Shown here: positions 13,291 through 26,600 of the stretch, in pieces
Layout of the letters: every line of letters starts with the position of its first letter
Numbering within the stretch: the first letter of the stretch is position 1
Assembly (NCBI RefSeq): GCF_910592395.1
Contig: NC_088311.1
Location: 498,501-562,500 of the forward strand
Source of the DNA: Lineus longissimus
Taxonomy: Eukaryota > Nemertea > Pilidiophora > Heteronemertea > Lineidae
DNA length: 64,000 nt
Reading direction: 5' to 3'
Made by a program: the position numbers and the translations under genes
The notes under the pieces: generated by a model
What the model saw: only the letters and a program-made list of their open reading frames with translations
Told to the model about the DNA's origin: nothing
The model's database searches: none

Positions 13291-16200
13291 TTCTATCCAA
13301 GGTCACCTAAGCCCTTTACGTCGGATCAAGATCTTTTGCCCTGAATGTCGAGAGTGTACTCAGATGATTGTGGTAGTTTCGTCTTTATCTTTGCTCACCA
13401 TCTTTTTTTCAGCAAGAACTACCAGCTCAGTCAAACACGCAGACGCGGTTGCCAGCTCACTTAATGCATAATCTCTCTTCTACAGATGTCGTTTTGTCTT
13501 CAAGGCCTTGCTTGGACTCAATACCCGCTCACTCGACATGAAACTCAGTCAAAGCTACCCTACTTTCAAGCTGACTGTTCAATTCGTCTCCTCTTTCCCC
13601 TCACGAAGTACCCCGACGCCAGCAGCATAGTTAAGCCCCGGTGATGATATGCTAATACAAATTTGATCCCCTATGACAATGATATCACTTCTATTGATTT
13701 AGCCCCCATGATCTGGCCGAGCATAGCTAAGTACTCCTCTACAGAATACAAAGATACATATCTTGGAGCGTCCATTCCTGTGAGAATTGACGCTAGCCTA
13801 TTATGATATGGTTAGCATACATGTCAATCTGATAGAGCAGGCGGTTACAATATGTTGACAGCTGGCGGGAACAAGACAAACTAATCGTTGTCTGATCAAG
13901 AGGATGCTTTAACATCAAGATAGCATGTCAAAGGCAGATTTGGTGATTTCCAAGCATGGGAATCAGTTACAGAGAAGCTAGAACACGTTTTTGAAAAAGG
14001 CACGTTCAGAATAACAAGCACGATTCCACCATACCTGCAACTTATCTTTTTGACATAGATTATGTCATCATTTGAAACAACAAGGCATTTCTCAACTTCG
14101 TCATTGTGGTTACATGTTGCAGAAAAAGGCACGAACAACAAGCTAAATTCCATAACATCATCATTTCATTTAAAAACATAGCCTGAACATTTGTGGCATC
14201 AATTAAAAGCGAGCTTCAAGTGAGCGATGAGAGCGTGTGCTGCCGGAGGTTCTGGTTTGACAGGCGTCCTCCTAATTGTTCAATTACTGTCTTGATGAGC
14301 AATCGCTCTCCCGCCAAGACGGGACGTTTTCCCGCTTTCTTGAGGACAACAACATGTGCCGAGTGCTCGGTGGCGGAGACAGTCGTCATGGCAGAGACAC
14401 TCAATCAATAACGATAAGGAAGGACAAGCTGATTTTGAAATGGTTATTCTATTCTATCGATGTGAGGTGCTTTTGTATTTGCACTTTCCGTAAGCACACA
14501 GGACCTCATTCGTCATATAACTACAGAGATTGCCTATCCGCTTCTATTGTCCTTTGCCCTCAGCTGAACTATGATGACAAGCAGATATAACACTACGATT
14601 GAGATGAGAAGTTTCCATGCTCGAGAGTTCTTCTAAAGATTGGCTTTCAGCATCGATGTGATACGATACGTGTTGAAACATTTGAAACACCAGCGTCTGC
14701 ACGATGCTGTTGATATTTCGAATCGAATGAGTAAAGGTCCTTATGATCTAACAGCTCATCTTATTTTGCACCCCCACCAATATACTCCATCAATTCAATA
14801 AAGATCTTGGGTTTTACGACATCTGTTCGATGACGCAGTCGTTATCGACTCCATTAAGTGCACCACCATATTGGCAAAGTTTCACCAACAGACAAGTCGC
14901 AGTTTAAAGTCTTTTTTCATGTTCTACAACTCTGATGGTAACCTTGTCTCAACCACATTGGTAGACACTCCTTGCGCTGAAGGATCATGTGTCTTTCTAA
15001 GGATTCTTCTGGTGGAACCGACGAGTGTTTTAGTAGAAATGTAATTTAGCGCCAATCATTGGAACAAGCAAATGGCTTTAATTCCTTACTGATTAGTGAA
15101 CTGGTCTGATACAATCAACGTTCCGAGTATCAGGGAGGGGTTATCGAACCATCACCACGAAGCGGCAGAAGCGCACGAGCGACCAGTACTGCAGTATCAG
15201 GGAAAGTGATTGCCATCTTAAGCTCAACATTGATGAAATCCACCAAAAGTTCAATGATGATTTAGAATATACGGTATATCGCCGTCGGTTTATTTTTGAT
15301 TGGCCCAGCTAATATTTATTAGATGCCGTGCCATCCGGGAATGAGACAATGCGAGTGTCCACCGGCTCATGAACATGCGTCCATTGTTCTAATAATGATA
15401 AAAACGGGATGAAATCGCACACCGGTTTCTGCAGTCACCTTAGTAACACCATGCTCTCTGTCCGGTGTGTACATCATCACTGTCCTCTTCTAAACAATGG
15501 TTAAGCCAGGCCAGGAAACTGCTCGATGGGCATTTGTGGCGCGTTGTCTCCAGAGACAGCGACCGGTAATAGTGTTATATGCATCACCCTCATGACATCA
15601 ACCATAAACGCTGCTTTAAACGACAATGTTCGATCCAAATGTTAGAGAATGGGCGATTATGGCCGTACGGGTCAACATGATGACCCAGAAGCCGAGTGTT
15701 AGCCATGAGAATTGAACATGACAGCACTTCCTTTAACACTAGCAACGAACTTCAGGCCTGATAAACTAGAGGAAGTAAGATTGATATAAACTAGAGGAAG
15801 TAAGACACAGTTACAATGTGTCTCGTGCCCTTGCCATCTTGACTTCACAACAAGCAAATGTTGGTAGACTAAACTCTCCCCTTAAAATCAATCGTCTGTG
15901 TCGTTTCTGTCTTATCTAAGCAAAAACGCATCCCAATCCTTACAGGAAAATGCTATCAATATGTGAAGTGCGCGACGAGCCTTAGAGTTTGCAATGTGTA
16001 ATTAACTCGTTCAATATTGACTGGGCCAAGCATGTCAACATTGAGCTGAGAAAGGGACCATCTTGCCCAACTACTCACTTCCGTTTATACGGATGAATTT
16101 CCGCTTCTGTTGAAACATGATCATGAAGAGATGCACCGCGTCGTATCTAAATTTGCACTCCGCTACTGAACTTGGCTGCTCTTATTGAATGTAGATACCA

Positions 16201-19200
16201 GAGTGTGGGGTATTTACTGCTGTTAATAGAGTATTGGTTCCACCAGTGGCTTGCCTTGGAATGGGACACGACAATTGCATCACAGAGGAGACCAGCGTCT
16301 ATAGACAAGAAGAACGATACAGTGTATGACATCTTTGTTCAATAGCACAGTAATAAAGGCTGTTGATAATCAGAGGCCACGAGGAAAGAAGTGATCGAAG
16401 ATTAGTTTGGCCACTACCAGTGTTCACAAAGCTCCCACCAGTGAGGCCCGAATCGAGTGTCGTCCATGGGCCGCTCGCCCATGGAGAAAGATCACACCAG
16501 TGAAGTCGGTCTTGATCAGTCAGTGGGTAATGGTCCTACCCAGAAGAAAGACCAACCAGTTAAGTCGGCCTGAATCGGCGAATCGGGCCGAATCTCGTAC
16601 GATTCTCTCAAGAAATCCTATTTCGGAATCTTGCAGAAATCATTTTAAAAAGCCGCACCCTTTCCATAAAAGTAGAAGTTTCTCGGATTTCATTTGGGAG
16701 ATGTTTTAGACATACGATAGATCTTCCTCGCCCACTAATTCCACGAGAGGAATACATAATGCGCGCCAGAATTAAATTACAATGTTCCTTCTATTTATTT
16801 AGGGCTTGAAAAGGAAATAGATCACCGATTAGGTGTTTGAAAAAAAACCAAAATGCGTACGAATTAAAATCAGTTACGTGCTCTTGTGAATAATGTCTTG
16901 TTGGATGCAAAGCGTGTAAGAATGATGGAATTGAATATTGAACAAGTACGTCTAACTGTTGTTTTGTCGGTCGGTAGAATGTAGAATGATGGGAAGTCAA
17001 TGGCGCGTTTGGTATCGAGATAGGTTGGCCGTGGTCTGTTCACTCAGTGTGAACGACATTGCACGAAGTACAACTGACGGGGGAAAAACCTTATCTCGAC
17101 TATCATGAGGGTTCTATCCAAATTCATCTATGATACATGAATTCAACTGGCTTTGTAACTTCTCGTATAGGTATGAAGTCTTGATAGATTACCAAGGCTT
17201 TCGTGATCAATTCAAACCACTTCATCAGTGTTGATCCGCGCTGACCAAGTGCAGTGGTTTGGATTGTCCACGACGGACGCTGAGGTAAAGCTATCGAACT
17301 ATTTTGCTTTCAATAAGTTACAAAGCCATTCGCATCACTTTGATCGGGGCCGTAGTTGACCGGCGTAAGCTTAACGTAAGCTCCAAATTCGTAACGGCCA
17401 TCTGAAGCTTAGTCTTCCCGAGTCAATACATCTTCTGTTGATTTCGTCCAAGATTTAGCCCCGGCCTTGAAGGAGCGCTTTCTACTCTGGACATCATGTC
17501 CAGCAGCCTTCACTAACTGCAATTATGTGGCCGTAATGTGTCTACAAATCGACTTGTCTTCTCTAAAGCTTGCCTACTTTGTGAAGAACCATGTCAAGCA
17601 CTCTCCTATAGCTGTGTAACAATATTGCACGGATACACTGGGGTGTGAAGAATGACGTATGGAATACACTTTGGCCGAAAAATGCTTCTTGTTTGTTCCA
17701 GTGAAGCGAAGGGCCTCTTCTGGTGGACGGGCATGGCATCGATGGGAGTGCGGCCCGGGTATAAGAGGCGGCACATGGCTGGAATACTTTACTCTAAGGA
17801 TAGATTTTTCGTCCTTTTACAGGCTATCAAAGGGCAGTTTATGGCGTCTAGACATTTGGGCTGGCAGTTTGAAGCCGGGTGAAGAGTCTGGCCACTAGGT
17901 ACTAGTGGTACTTCTCTCTCGGCTGATGGGTTCGCTAAATGAACACTGTTGTCGATATGACCCATTAACTTGTTCAATGCAATGGAATAAGACAAGTCTG
18001 ACAGTCAACAACAACTTATGTAGTCACTGTACACAGTTTAAGTGTTTGAAGATAGGCGAATAACTGTTCAAATCTACTCGACCAGCCCTATATAACCGAT
18101 GTGAATAGCTTTGACAGAGAGCATGTTTGAGCTGCTGTAACCTTGATCAGATAATGTAGAAATGGGCACTCCTGTGTCTACTGGGCCTTTTGCTCCTTTG
18201 TCATTGCAACACTTAGAGACTGGGTTTGGGAGAGTAGTGGCATTCGCGGCGACCATTTGGTCCCCTAATCCCCTGATACCCTGGTGATAATGTCCGCATA
18301 TGATGGCGGATGGGAACCAAGTCACGTAGACAATTTGATCCTGTCACTCACCACTAATAAGCTTATCAATGGTAGAGAACCAGTCAGTGATTGTAGCCAT
18401 ATTATATACTCTCTCATGTCGATGTCTGTTCGCTTGGGAGAGATCGATACGGAACTAGTTAACATTGGAATATCATGGAACGATTTTAAGTTAGACTGAG
18501 AGATAGCCTACCTTTACGTCTCACTTTTTCTCACTAAATCCTTCTTGCGGTTCACTTGCCTCTATCAGATACGAAAATGGCGTATCCAATGTTTGTCCAC
18601 AAACCGCCTCCCTCACCTAAGTACAACACAAGTCATAGTCTACCAAAAGTTAGTTAAATATCATAGCAAGGTCTTTGAACGAAACTTTGGTTGTCAGGAG
18701 GAGAGAAGAAACCAACAGAAAGGTCTACTTCTGCCGATACAAAACTCTGCATGTAGCAGAGTCAACCACACGTCGACCAGGGTTAAGTTTCTGAAGGGAA
18801 TGAGATTAAGTGTCTAGTTGCAGCGATTGGCGAGTATGAAGGCGAGTACATGTACTTCTGGTAAGCATCTCCTTGGGTTTACCTCAGACATACGGACATG
18901 GCACTCGGTATGATCGTGTTAGGCTAAATGCTGGGAGACAGGCGCCTGATTGAAGTCTCGGCTGGAACTGGCTTCACCAACACTCAAATGCACTTTTGGG
19001 GGAGGGGGCGGGGGGAGGGCTTACTTCCCTGTTACGGACTGCTAGACAAAAGGTTTAGCCTGATCAGTGGGAGTTTGAGGATCAGCCAGCAGCTTTCTGC
19101 GCTAATCACATATTTGGTAACAAGGTCGTTCTCTCTTGAACTTCCTCAGCTGCCTCCTTGCTCAGCCAGGTCTGAAGAGATCACTCATTCAGGGCTTTAA

Positions 19201-22200
19201 CTATTCATGTTGACTATATCATGTGTAAGTCTTGGATCAGCAACTCTAAGAAAGTCGCTCAGGCTCCCAAATCCTAATTGGATGGAACAAACCCGAGTCT
19301 TGATCGTACGTGGCGCTGACGACGTGACTACGGCAAGGCATTTTGCAGCCCTTAAGAAGGGTAACACGAGACGACTTATGTTGTATGAATGAATTATTAA
19401 GTGAGGGCCGCTGTGCGTTGGAACGGTTGGTCCATGACGTCTGACTATGTGGACTCCTGTCCAATCAGAGCTTTGATTGGAATCAATGTCTCGGAGCTCG
19501 ATTACTTTCTCCTTGATAGAAAGTAAACAGATTAAGAGGGATGTGATTGGTGTTGAATGCGAGCCCGCTGAGAGATGGGGAACGGGACTTATGTCCAAAC
19601 ATTTTTGCTTTGGTGCCGGCTGATCAGTGTAGCTGGGTGGTTATGGTATTTCAGAGATCAGTTACAAGGTCAAGTCTAAAAAGACTTCGTTAATAATTAT
19701 GTGGCAATTGGTCTGGACTTGGGACATTTGATATGAGAGTAAAGAAAAATCCCTCGTAAACTTAGGATTTTGCAGCATCATCATGTCATTTCAGCGGGAA
19801 TCGGTTATTTTGTCGACCTGTTCCACTTTCCGTCTCAGTAAAAACCCCAACCCTTTGCGCAGCCGTGCGATCGCCAATCGGCATAAGAAATAATCATATC
19901 AAAGTTAAAAATCGTCACGGATTAAGGAAGATTTATTTTTCTGATTTGTGATGTTTTGTAGGACGTGATATTTGGGAATGTCCACACTGGAGAACTCGTT
20001 TTTGTACTAAGTTACTTTGAGAAGTTCGTTGTATTCTTTCTGCCTCGTGGATCACGTTCATGACCTTTGAGGGATCGAGATTTCCGTAAGAACTCTGAAG
20101 GAACTGTTGGTATTGGTGGAACTTCTAGGCAACTTAAAACATTAATGGATTTTAACTGACATGTACATGTCACAAGGTAGTATTTCTCCTCTTCAAAACC
20201 CGAAGGAAAAACAACGTTTAGAAAGACATAGAATGTTGTATCGACCGCCGGGTAATCTGGGATGTGAAGGTTTGATACTTGACCGATTCAAATGAGAAAT
20301 GATAAGTTTCACGAATCATCAGCGATCATGAATACCATCTCTCGACCATCCCAGTTGTTCACTTGAGCTCGACTGGTGTGACATGCTTTCGTTATCTGAC
20401 AACTCCAATCTGGTGAACAGCGTCTTTCGCTCCGAATTAACCTATCAAAAACAGCTCGCTACATAATTCCTCCGAAGTGATGCATCTGTGGCCTCGTGGG
20501 ACTCCCATCCTCAGGCTGAATGTGTCAATAATCCACTTAGAGGGGGTTCGAATCTCTAATTGAACCAAAATAATTAATCCCGAGATGGGCGGCTGGCATG
20601 AAATTTATTGATTACTCGGCCTGTTTCGTATTCATTTCATTCCAGAAATTAGAATTTATGATTAATAAAATTATGCCAAATCGTTGTTTTAAAATGGAAA
20701 CAGTCGGGTACGGTTGCTTTTGAGTCGCATGAACCTGACTGTTCTGCGTGTTGTATGGCTGTCAAACAAGAATACAAGCAAGACTTTGGACGGGAAGAAC
20801 TCAGTGAGGCACCATTCCTCTCTCCAGCTTGTCCTGTTCATCTGGGTGAGTCCAGCCGTCAGTCCCGTGGCCTTTACTGTGGCACGGGCCAGTATATCAG
20901 ATTCCCAATTGACTGATCTACTAGTTCGATCAATGCATTATGGTCTCTTGCCACAGAATATGACAACCACTCATATTCATCCAGTTCATCTACTGCCCTA
21001 GCCTTGCACTCTGGCCAACAGCCGACCCGATCAAGAAAAACTGACCCATCTATTTCACTTCCAATATTATATTGACCAGTACATAAACTAGCCGCTTTTC
21101 TGGCCCATTCCAGACATTTATCAAGAAGTGATGTGTCTGGCGACCGGGGCTGCTGACAAGCTCCACCACGTCATTCATGAGATATGGCACGGAAGTGGGG
21201 TGGCGGTGCCCTCGCAATATCAACATCCCGGCTACGTCGTCAAAGATGGATGACCGCCAGTTTCCGATGACTCTTATTCTGTTAAGAAGCTTATAACTAT
21301 CATTTCTTCCACCCAGTGGGTGATCCTGTCTAATGTTGCCTACCATTTTAAAAGTCGATGTATCTTTCACGGACGGGGGCCGAAAAGAGTATTCAGTGGC
21401 TCAATGTTCTGTGGCTGTCTCATAAAATGCGTTTTACCGGCAACTGCATGTAGTTAGGCATTACCGCAAATACCTGCAAACAGACTTAATGCACTGGTTA
21501 TATGTCCAATACCGAAACAAGCCACGAACCGTAAGCCTTCGCTTTCCAGATAACAAAATCGGGGATAAGGAATTAAAGGCATCATCAACATAAAAAACAC
21601 ACACGATTGCTTAAAACAAGACTGCTTATTCAGTCTTGTGTCTGTGCATGGTAAGCAAAGGAGAGCAATCTACGGCGACTCCTTTCCGCCCAACAATGGT
21701 GTTCGACCTCTAACGCTGACTTTGTCCTTCATACATTGTTATCACCTCCAAATAGCAGGATCTGTCTGATCAGGCGCATTAGTATGCTAGTGATGAACGA
21801 TGGACGCACAAGCCAATAACCATAAAGCATGCTTTACAGCTGTAGTTTTAGCAGAAGAGTCTGACCAAAGCATTTTGCCTTGTTTAGCTGGTTTGGCGGT
21901 GAATCAATAGGCGAAAGGAGTGGCTGATATCTCGGGTAAAGGACGGGTCTTAGGAACGATTTGATTAAACCACTGCAGCCAGGCAAGTTTGCCAACATGG
22001 CTTGAAATTAGCCTGGTCCGGAGAGGCAGATGCCAGTGAATTATCACAAGCCTGGCCAAAATCTCGACCGGGTGTCTCAGTTGATGAAATACCAGTCTCC
22101 GACTACATTAGATAGTCTTGTAAAATTGCTGTTAAGACAGTCTTATAGGCTTACCAATGTCCTCAGCTATATTGTTCAATGCACCCAGAACTTGTATTGC

Positions 22201-23628
22201 AGTGCATGATCATAGCAATCAATTTTGCTGTCGTGAAAGGAATCATCAGTGTTCGAATCTAAAACAAAACCAGGTAAGATTTTATAGACCACTGACTGTT
22301 TTCGCGCAGGAAACATCCTTATTCTCGAGTGAGCAAAACTACCTATAACCACCAGTTCACCATTTTTTGCATTGCATTGCTATCAAGGCAATGATCTCTG
22401 CTCGCACCTGAATCAGCCGATGCTGCCGTGAATATTTTAGCAATAACCGCCACATTAATATTCGTCTCACGGAGGTTGGTGCCGGGCCATCTGTCTGTAG
22501 CTGCAGTCTTGATTCAGGACATGCACCTCACCACAAACTGCCGAATAAGCTCGACTGCACTGGTGATGCTATTTATCATAGCGACGGCAAACGAGATCGA
22601 ATTCATAATGGATGACTGTCATGTTCCAACTCAAGCTAATGTTTTACCTGGCTCTTTAGAAGAAGAGGTGACACCAATATACCGCAGAGTTCCTGTTTCT
22701 CATTTGCTGTTGAGTCTCTAAATCACACCGACACTGGGTATTGTTCTAACATCATTTGGAAATAATTTGAGTAGCATTTTCAATGACACATTTGACGACT
22801 ACCAATGATAATATCAACCACATCCTCAACTACACATAATTACAAGCTGATCTAGCTGTTGAAAGTATTTCATCTCGACAAGCTTGAATATAACAAATCT
22901 GAGTAGAGTTGACAACAGGAAGATTTGTTGTATCAGGCCCTCAGTGGAGAGATTTTTGTGTCTGCAATCGTGACACTATTCGGGCTATATTCGAATATAC
23001 ATTTTCAATGAGCAAGCCCTTTGAACACAAGCAAGGCAAGATTTATCACAACCGCTATCCCAGTTAACGAGTTGTGTTTTGCAATGAATCTCCATTGTGA
23101 CTGGTCACTGCATACGTTGATGGATATGCCACTATTGGCCAGCCTACATGTATGGATAAATGATATAGTATTAAGTGTATTTTGTAGAGGAACCCAGTGG
23201 CACGATAAAGACCCGGGTATGAAGACATACTGCGGCAATTACTGCCTCAAATTGACGGTAGCTCTACATTTTATTGCCCAGTCGCGCTAGACAAAAGGTT
23301 TCGGTGCATTCCTGAAAACAGTCATGTTCCTATATGTATATGTCTAATTCAAGCCGAGAGGAATGACAAAGCGATCGTTGATATTAACATTAGTAACCAG
23401 TCAACAAACCCAAGCATAATGATAGACAGTGTACCTTCTTCATATTCTTACTTTGACACTGAACTGCAATTCGATTTGGCAAATTTAGAATGAGTTGACC
23501 AAATTAAAGGCAAAACAGACCAGCCTCTGCTCTAACTATAAACAACATCATCCGTCGTATTCCCCGCTCTATACGTAGCATGACTAGTAGCAAAGACAAG
23601 TTGTTTCCCTCGAGCACCAAATTGGTCT
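13291..23628. other. Long stretch without a supported gene
   Basis: About 10 kb with scattered open frames of 60-130 codons on both strands, many overlapping on opposite strands, and none with a recognisable domain. Seen here: a short direct duplication around AACTAGAGGAAGTAAGA near 15764-15806; a G-rich quadruplex-type run at 18998-19019; and E2F-like TTTTCCCGC next to CTCCCGCC near 14310-14340. I cannot exclude isolated exons of a gene with long introns. Confidence 0.55.
18998..19019 (+). other. G-quadruplex-type run
   Basis: Four guanine tracts of five, five, six and three, separated by single bases (A, C, A). This satisfies the usual G3+N1-7 pattern with minimal loops. It sits in sequence with no recognised gene. 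Confidence 0.8.
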
Positions 23629-23674
23629 AACCGGAAGAAGAAACCTGCCAGCTTCCGGTTGTCGCCATGGCAAC
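23629..23674. promoter_or_regulatory. Promoter-like cluster: inverted ETS sites and an RFX X-box
   Basis: AACCGGAAG (23629-23637) and its exact reverse complement CTTCCGGTT (23652-23660) are two GGAA-type ETS sites in inverted orientation. They directly abut GTCGCCATGGCAAC (23661-23674), a full match to the RFX X-box consensus GTNRCC-N(0-3)-RGYAAC with a 2 bp spacer. X-boxes typically mark promoters of ciliary genes in animals. The ATG inside the X-box opens only a 14-codon frame, and I could not find the gene this would serve. Confidence 0.5.
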
Positions 23675-26600
23675 GGAATTCATAGACACGGATTTCGCGT
23701 TCTTGAAGTAGAGCGTTTACTTACGACCTTGGGCTGATGTCCGAAATGTGCGGGGTACTTGGTTTTTACGCAAGTTTGGACCAGTGTTTCTTAGTTTCTA
23801 ATTTTTCAGAGTGCAGCTCTCGGCCGATTGAGGAACACTAGATAGGTTGCTCCGTGCAGTCCCAATTTTCATATCACGGCTTATTCCGTGGAATACTAAG
23901 GTTTTACACTGGCTCTCATGTTCCGTCGCAAACATATCAATGCCGGGAAAGAAACCTATTTTAGACGCGAACGTTGCTTTTTACAATGAATCGTCGTCCT
24001 AAACAGGGCCTGTGGGGCTGGTTGCCTCATTTTTCCTAAAAAACCTTGCCGAGACTGCGGCTGCCTTCAGCAAATCCCCGATCAACACCTTGCCATGCAC
24101 CTCCGGGATGATCATCTCACAGTATCTCACTGCCGATCAGATAGATGTGGTAATGCATGGAAGCGCCGCTACCACCAGCCACACGGCTATGTTAAACCAT
24201 TAAAACGGGAATATGTGAGACAAATTGCGAAGAGAGATGATATATGGTAAATTAGAATGCCTGGATTTTGGTTTGCTTTCATTATTCATTTCCTGTGCGG
24301 AAATGTAACGTAAAGAGCGCGCCGAGCGCGGCTAACGTGATCAGGGTTGCAGATGAGGGTTGGTTCACCATCAGCGGGGCGAATTAAAGCACTTACCAGG
24401 ATTCCGATCCTCCGTGCTATCGGACATATGCCAATCATACCGGTAAGCCGGCGCTACTCTCGACAAACCGATCCGCTTCTCGAAGGCTAACTCGTGTTCA
24501 GCGCGAATTTAGCCCGCTTCAGATGTCTCTTTGCATCGGGGTTAGGATGGTACTGTGGGGTCTTGTACCACGCCGATCGTGAAGCGAGGCACTAATGTCA
24601 CAAGGGATTCTATAGCCCTCAAGTTCAATTATCACACCATGACATGTCTGACATCAAGTAGTCAGTTTGCTCATCTTGGGAGGTTATTTTAAAGCTATTC
24701 ATGATCGTGCTCCAAGCATATGCAAGCTGTTCTTTCCCCACAGACTGGCTGCAAAAAGGTCAACCATTGCCAATATCGGCGAACAATCTAAATCAAAAGT
24801 GAAGGTCACTGTCACCAGATTGACATCACCAACGGAAAGTTCTATTCGATGTACCTATAGATGATGGCAACTCCTGCCATGAAGGATCGCCAAGTCTTAC
24901 AAACTACGTGATGCCTCCTGGAACCCTATCTCTTTGATTAGACCAAAGAAGAATCGGTGTTGACACGGAATTATATTGAACACCATTCGGATGCTTTTGC
25001 ACAGTCACTCCACTGCTTAATTCCTATCGAATCCGCCATGTTTTCTTTCTCTTTCAAACTCAATTCCTCCGCTGATTCTATGGTAATGTAGATGTCAGAT
25101 ATAATGCATGGTTGACCCTCCGGCTAGTACCAGTTATGTTTTATATCCTCCAAGGGACCAAGCCAACAGCGAACGAATCTAATCTATTTTGTTCGAGTTT
25201 GCATGAAGTGTTACTGCGCATGCGCCAACAATGAGCCAGCTGTGATGGGAGAAGTTGCGCATGCCTGCAACAGTCTGTTCTGTGGGTATGAGCCCCATCT
25301 GAGTAACCCGTATATATTCGGGACAAGAGGCAACCGCAATGATCTTGATTGAGCTCGAACATCGCGCCAGCCTCAGTCCATTTCATAAGAATATTATGGT
25401 TCAGAAAAAGCTTAGGCCTATGGCTGAGAAGATTTGTCAGTTCCTGCCTTATTGTTGGTGATGTATTGTCAGATACAAAGTCAGTATATAATCTTAGATA
25501 TGTCTAATTCTTACGATATAGAACAGCCTCTGTTCAGCTTCTGCTTACTCTAAGGCTTCTGTCACCGAATCCGAGTGCCATTATATAGGATTGAATCCGA
25601 AATGGCGGCAGCATCAGCACTGACTACACCCGGCGGCGCCATCAGTTGTGCGGATGTAATAACCGATATAAGGCAAACTGATATGAATGCACAAGATGTA
25701 ATACCCGATGAGATGCTGGTCAATGTCCACACTTAATTGCTTTTGAATTGTAATAGCATATGTTCTCATTATCTATAGTCATATTCGTTGAATGGAAACA
25801 AACGACGACCGCCTGTGAAATTGGATAGATTACTGATGCAAGCCACTCAAGATACAGGACTAAGATATGCCAGTCTTAATTATTGACAATATGTCATGCT
25901 ATAATCATATTCTACTGGCTAGAATTGAAAACACAATACAAGAGCACCAGTATGATGGCAGCTAACAGAATGTGCATGTGACTGTCCTGAAGCTAAGTAA
26001 ATACTGATGTAACCGAGGTTTTTCTTGGGGAAGTTTCCCTTGATTTTTCTCCAAACGCCACGGCGATATGCTCCTTAATCGGTGCACCACACCACTTGGT
26101 TCTAGGCTTTTCCTGGGAAATCATTAATAAGAAAATCAAAGCTGTGTAGATACGTCTAGAAGTCTCTTTTCCCTTTTTAGCAATCTTCTGAAGCCGGTTT
26201 CTGGCATGCCATTAGTAACACTCCCTACCATTTTGTATATTTCAGATTTCAACAGTGGGGGCTCATTACAGCCGGATAAGGTAGGCCGACCCCAGTAACC
26301 CGGCCAGTAATTGGTTAGCTCAATGGTGGGTAAGGGCTAGGGTTATTCCAGGTGCAACGAATGTCCTTTATTTTACAATGATGGACAGGTCATGGGTTAG
26401 AAAAGATCGGCCTGCAAAGTTATTAGCACTGAAACAACGAGGCTTTTTTTATCTGAGGGGACGCAAACAGCTCTTCGAGGACGAGGGGTGGGCCTAATGG
26501 CGATGTGTCCAGGAAGCATATCAGAATCTCTGTCGCATGGTTCATGTAACTGTATTGTAAGTGTAACTCTACTCGTCCATGTCAGTGACTGGATGTGGGT

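Noticed and set aside
19197-19598. 133-codon - strand frame
   Set aside because: No recognisable motif; overlaps a + frame of similar quality.
20545-20580. GGTTCGAATC resembling a tRNA B box
   Set aside because: No A box, acceptor stem or anticodon arm could be drawn around it.
24006-24150. - strand open segment (MIIPEVHGKVLIGD)
   Set aside because: Has an acceptor but no convincing partner exon or family; left as a candidate only.
25602-25736. Small ORF starting MAAASALTTPGG in a GAAATGGCGGC context
   Set aside because: Only 44 codons, no domain or donor site; the TATATAG upstream is too close to the ATG to serve it. It could still be a YY1-type site.
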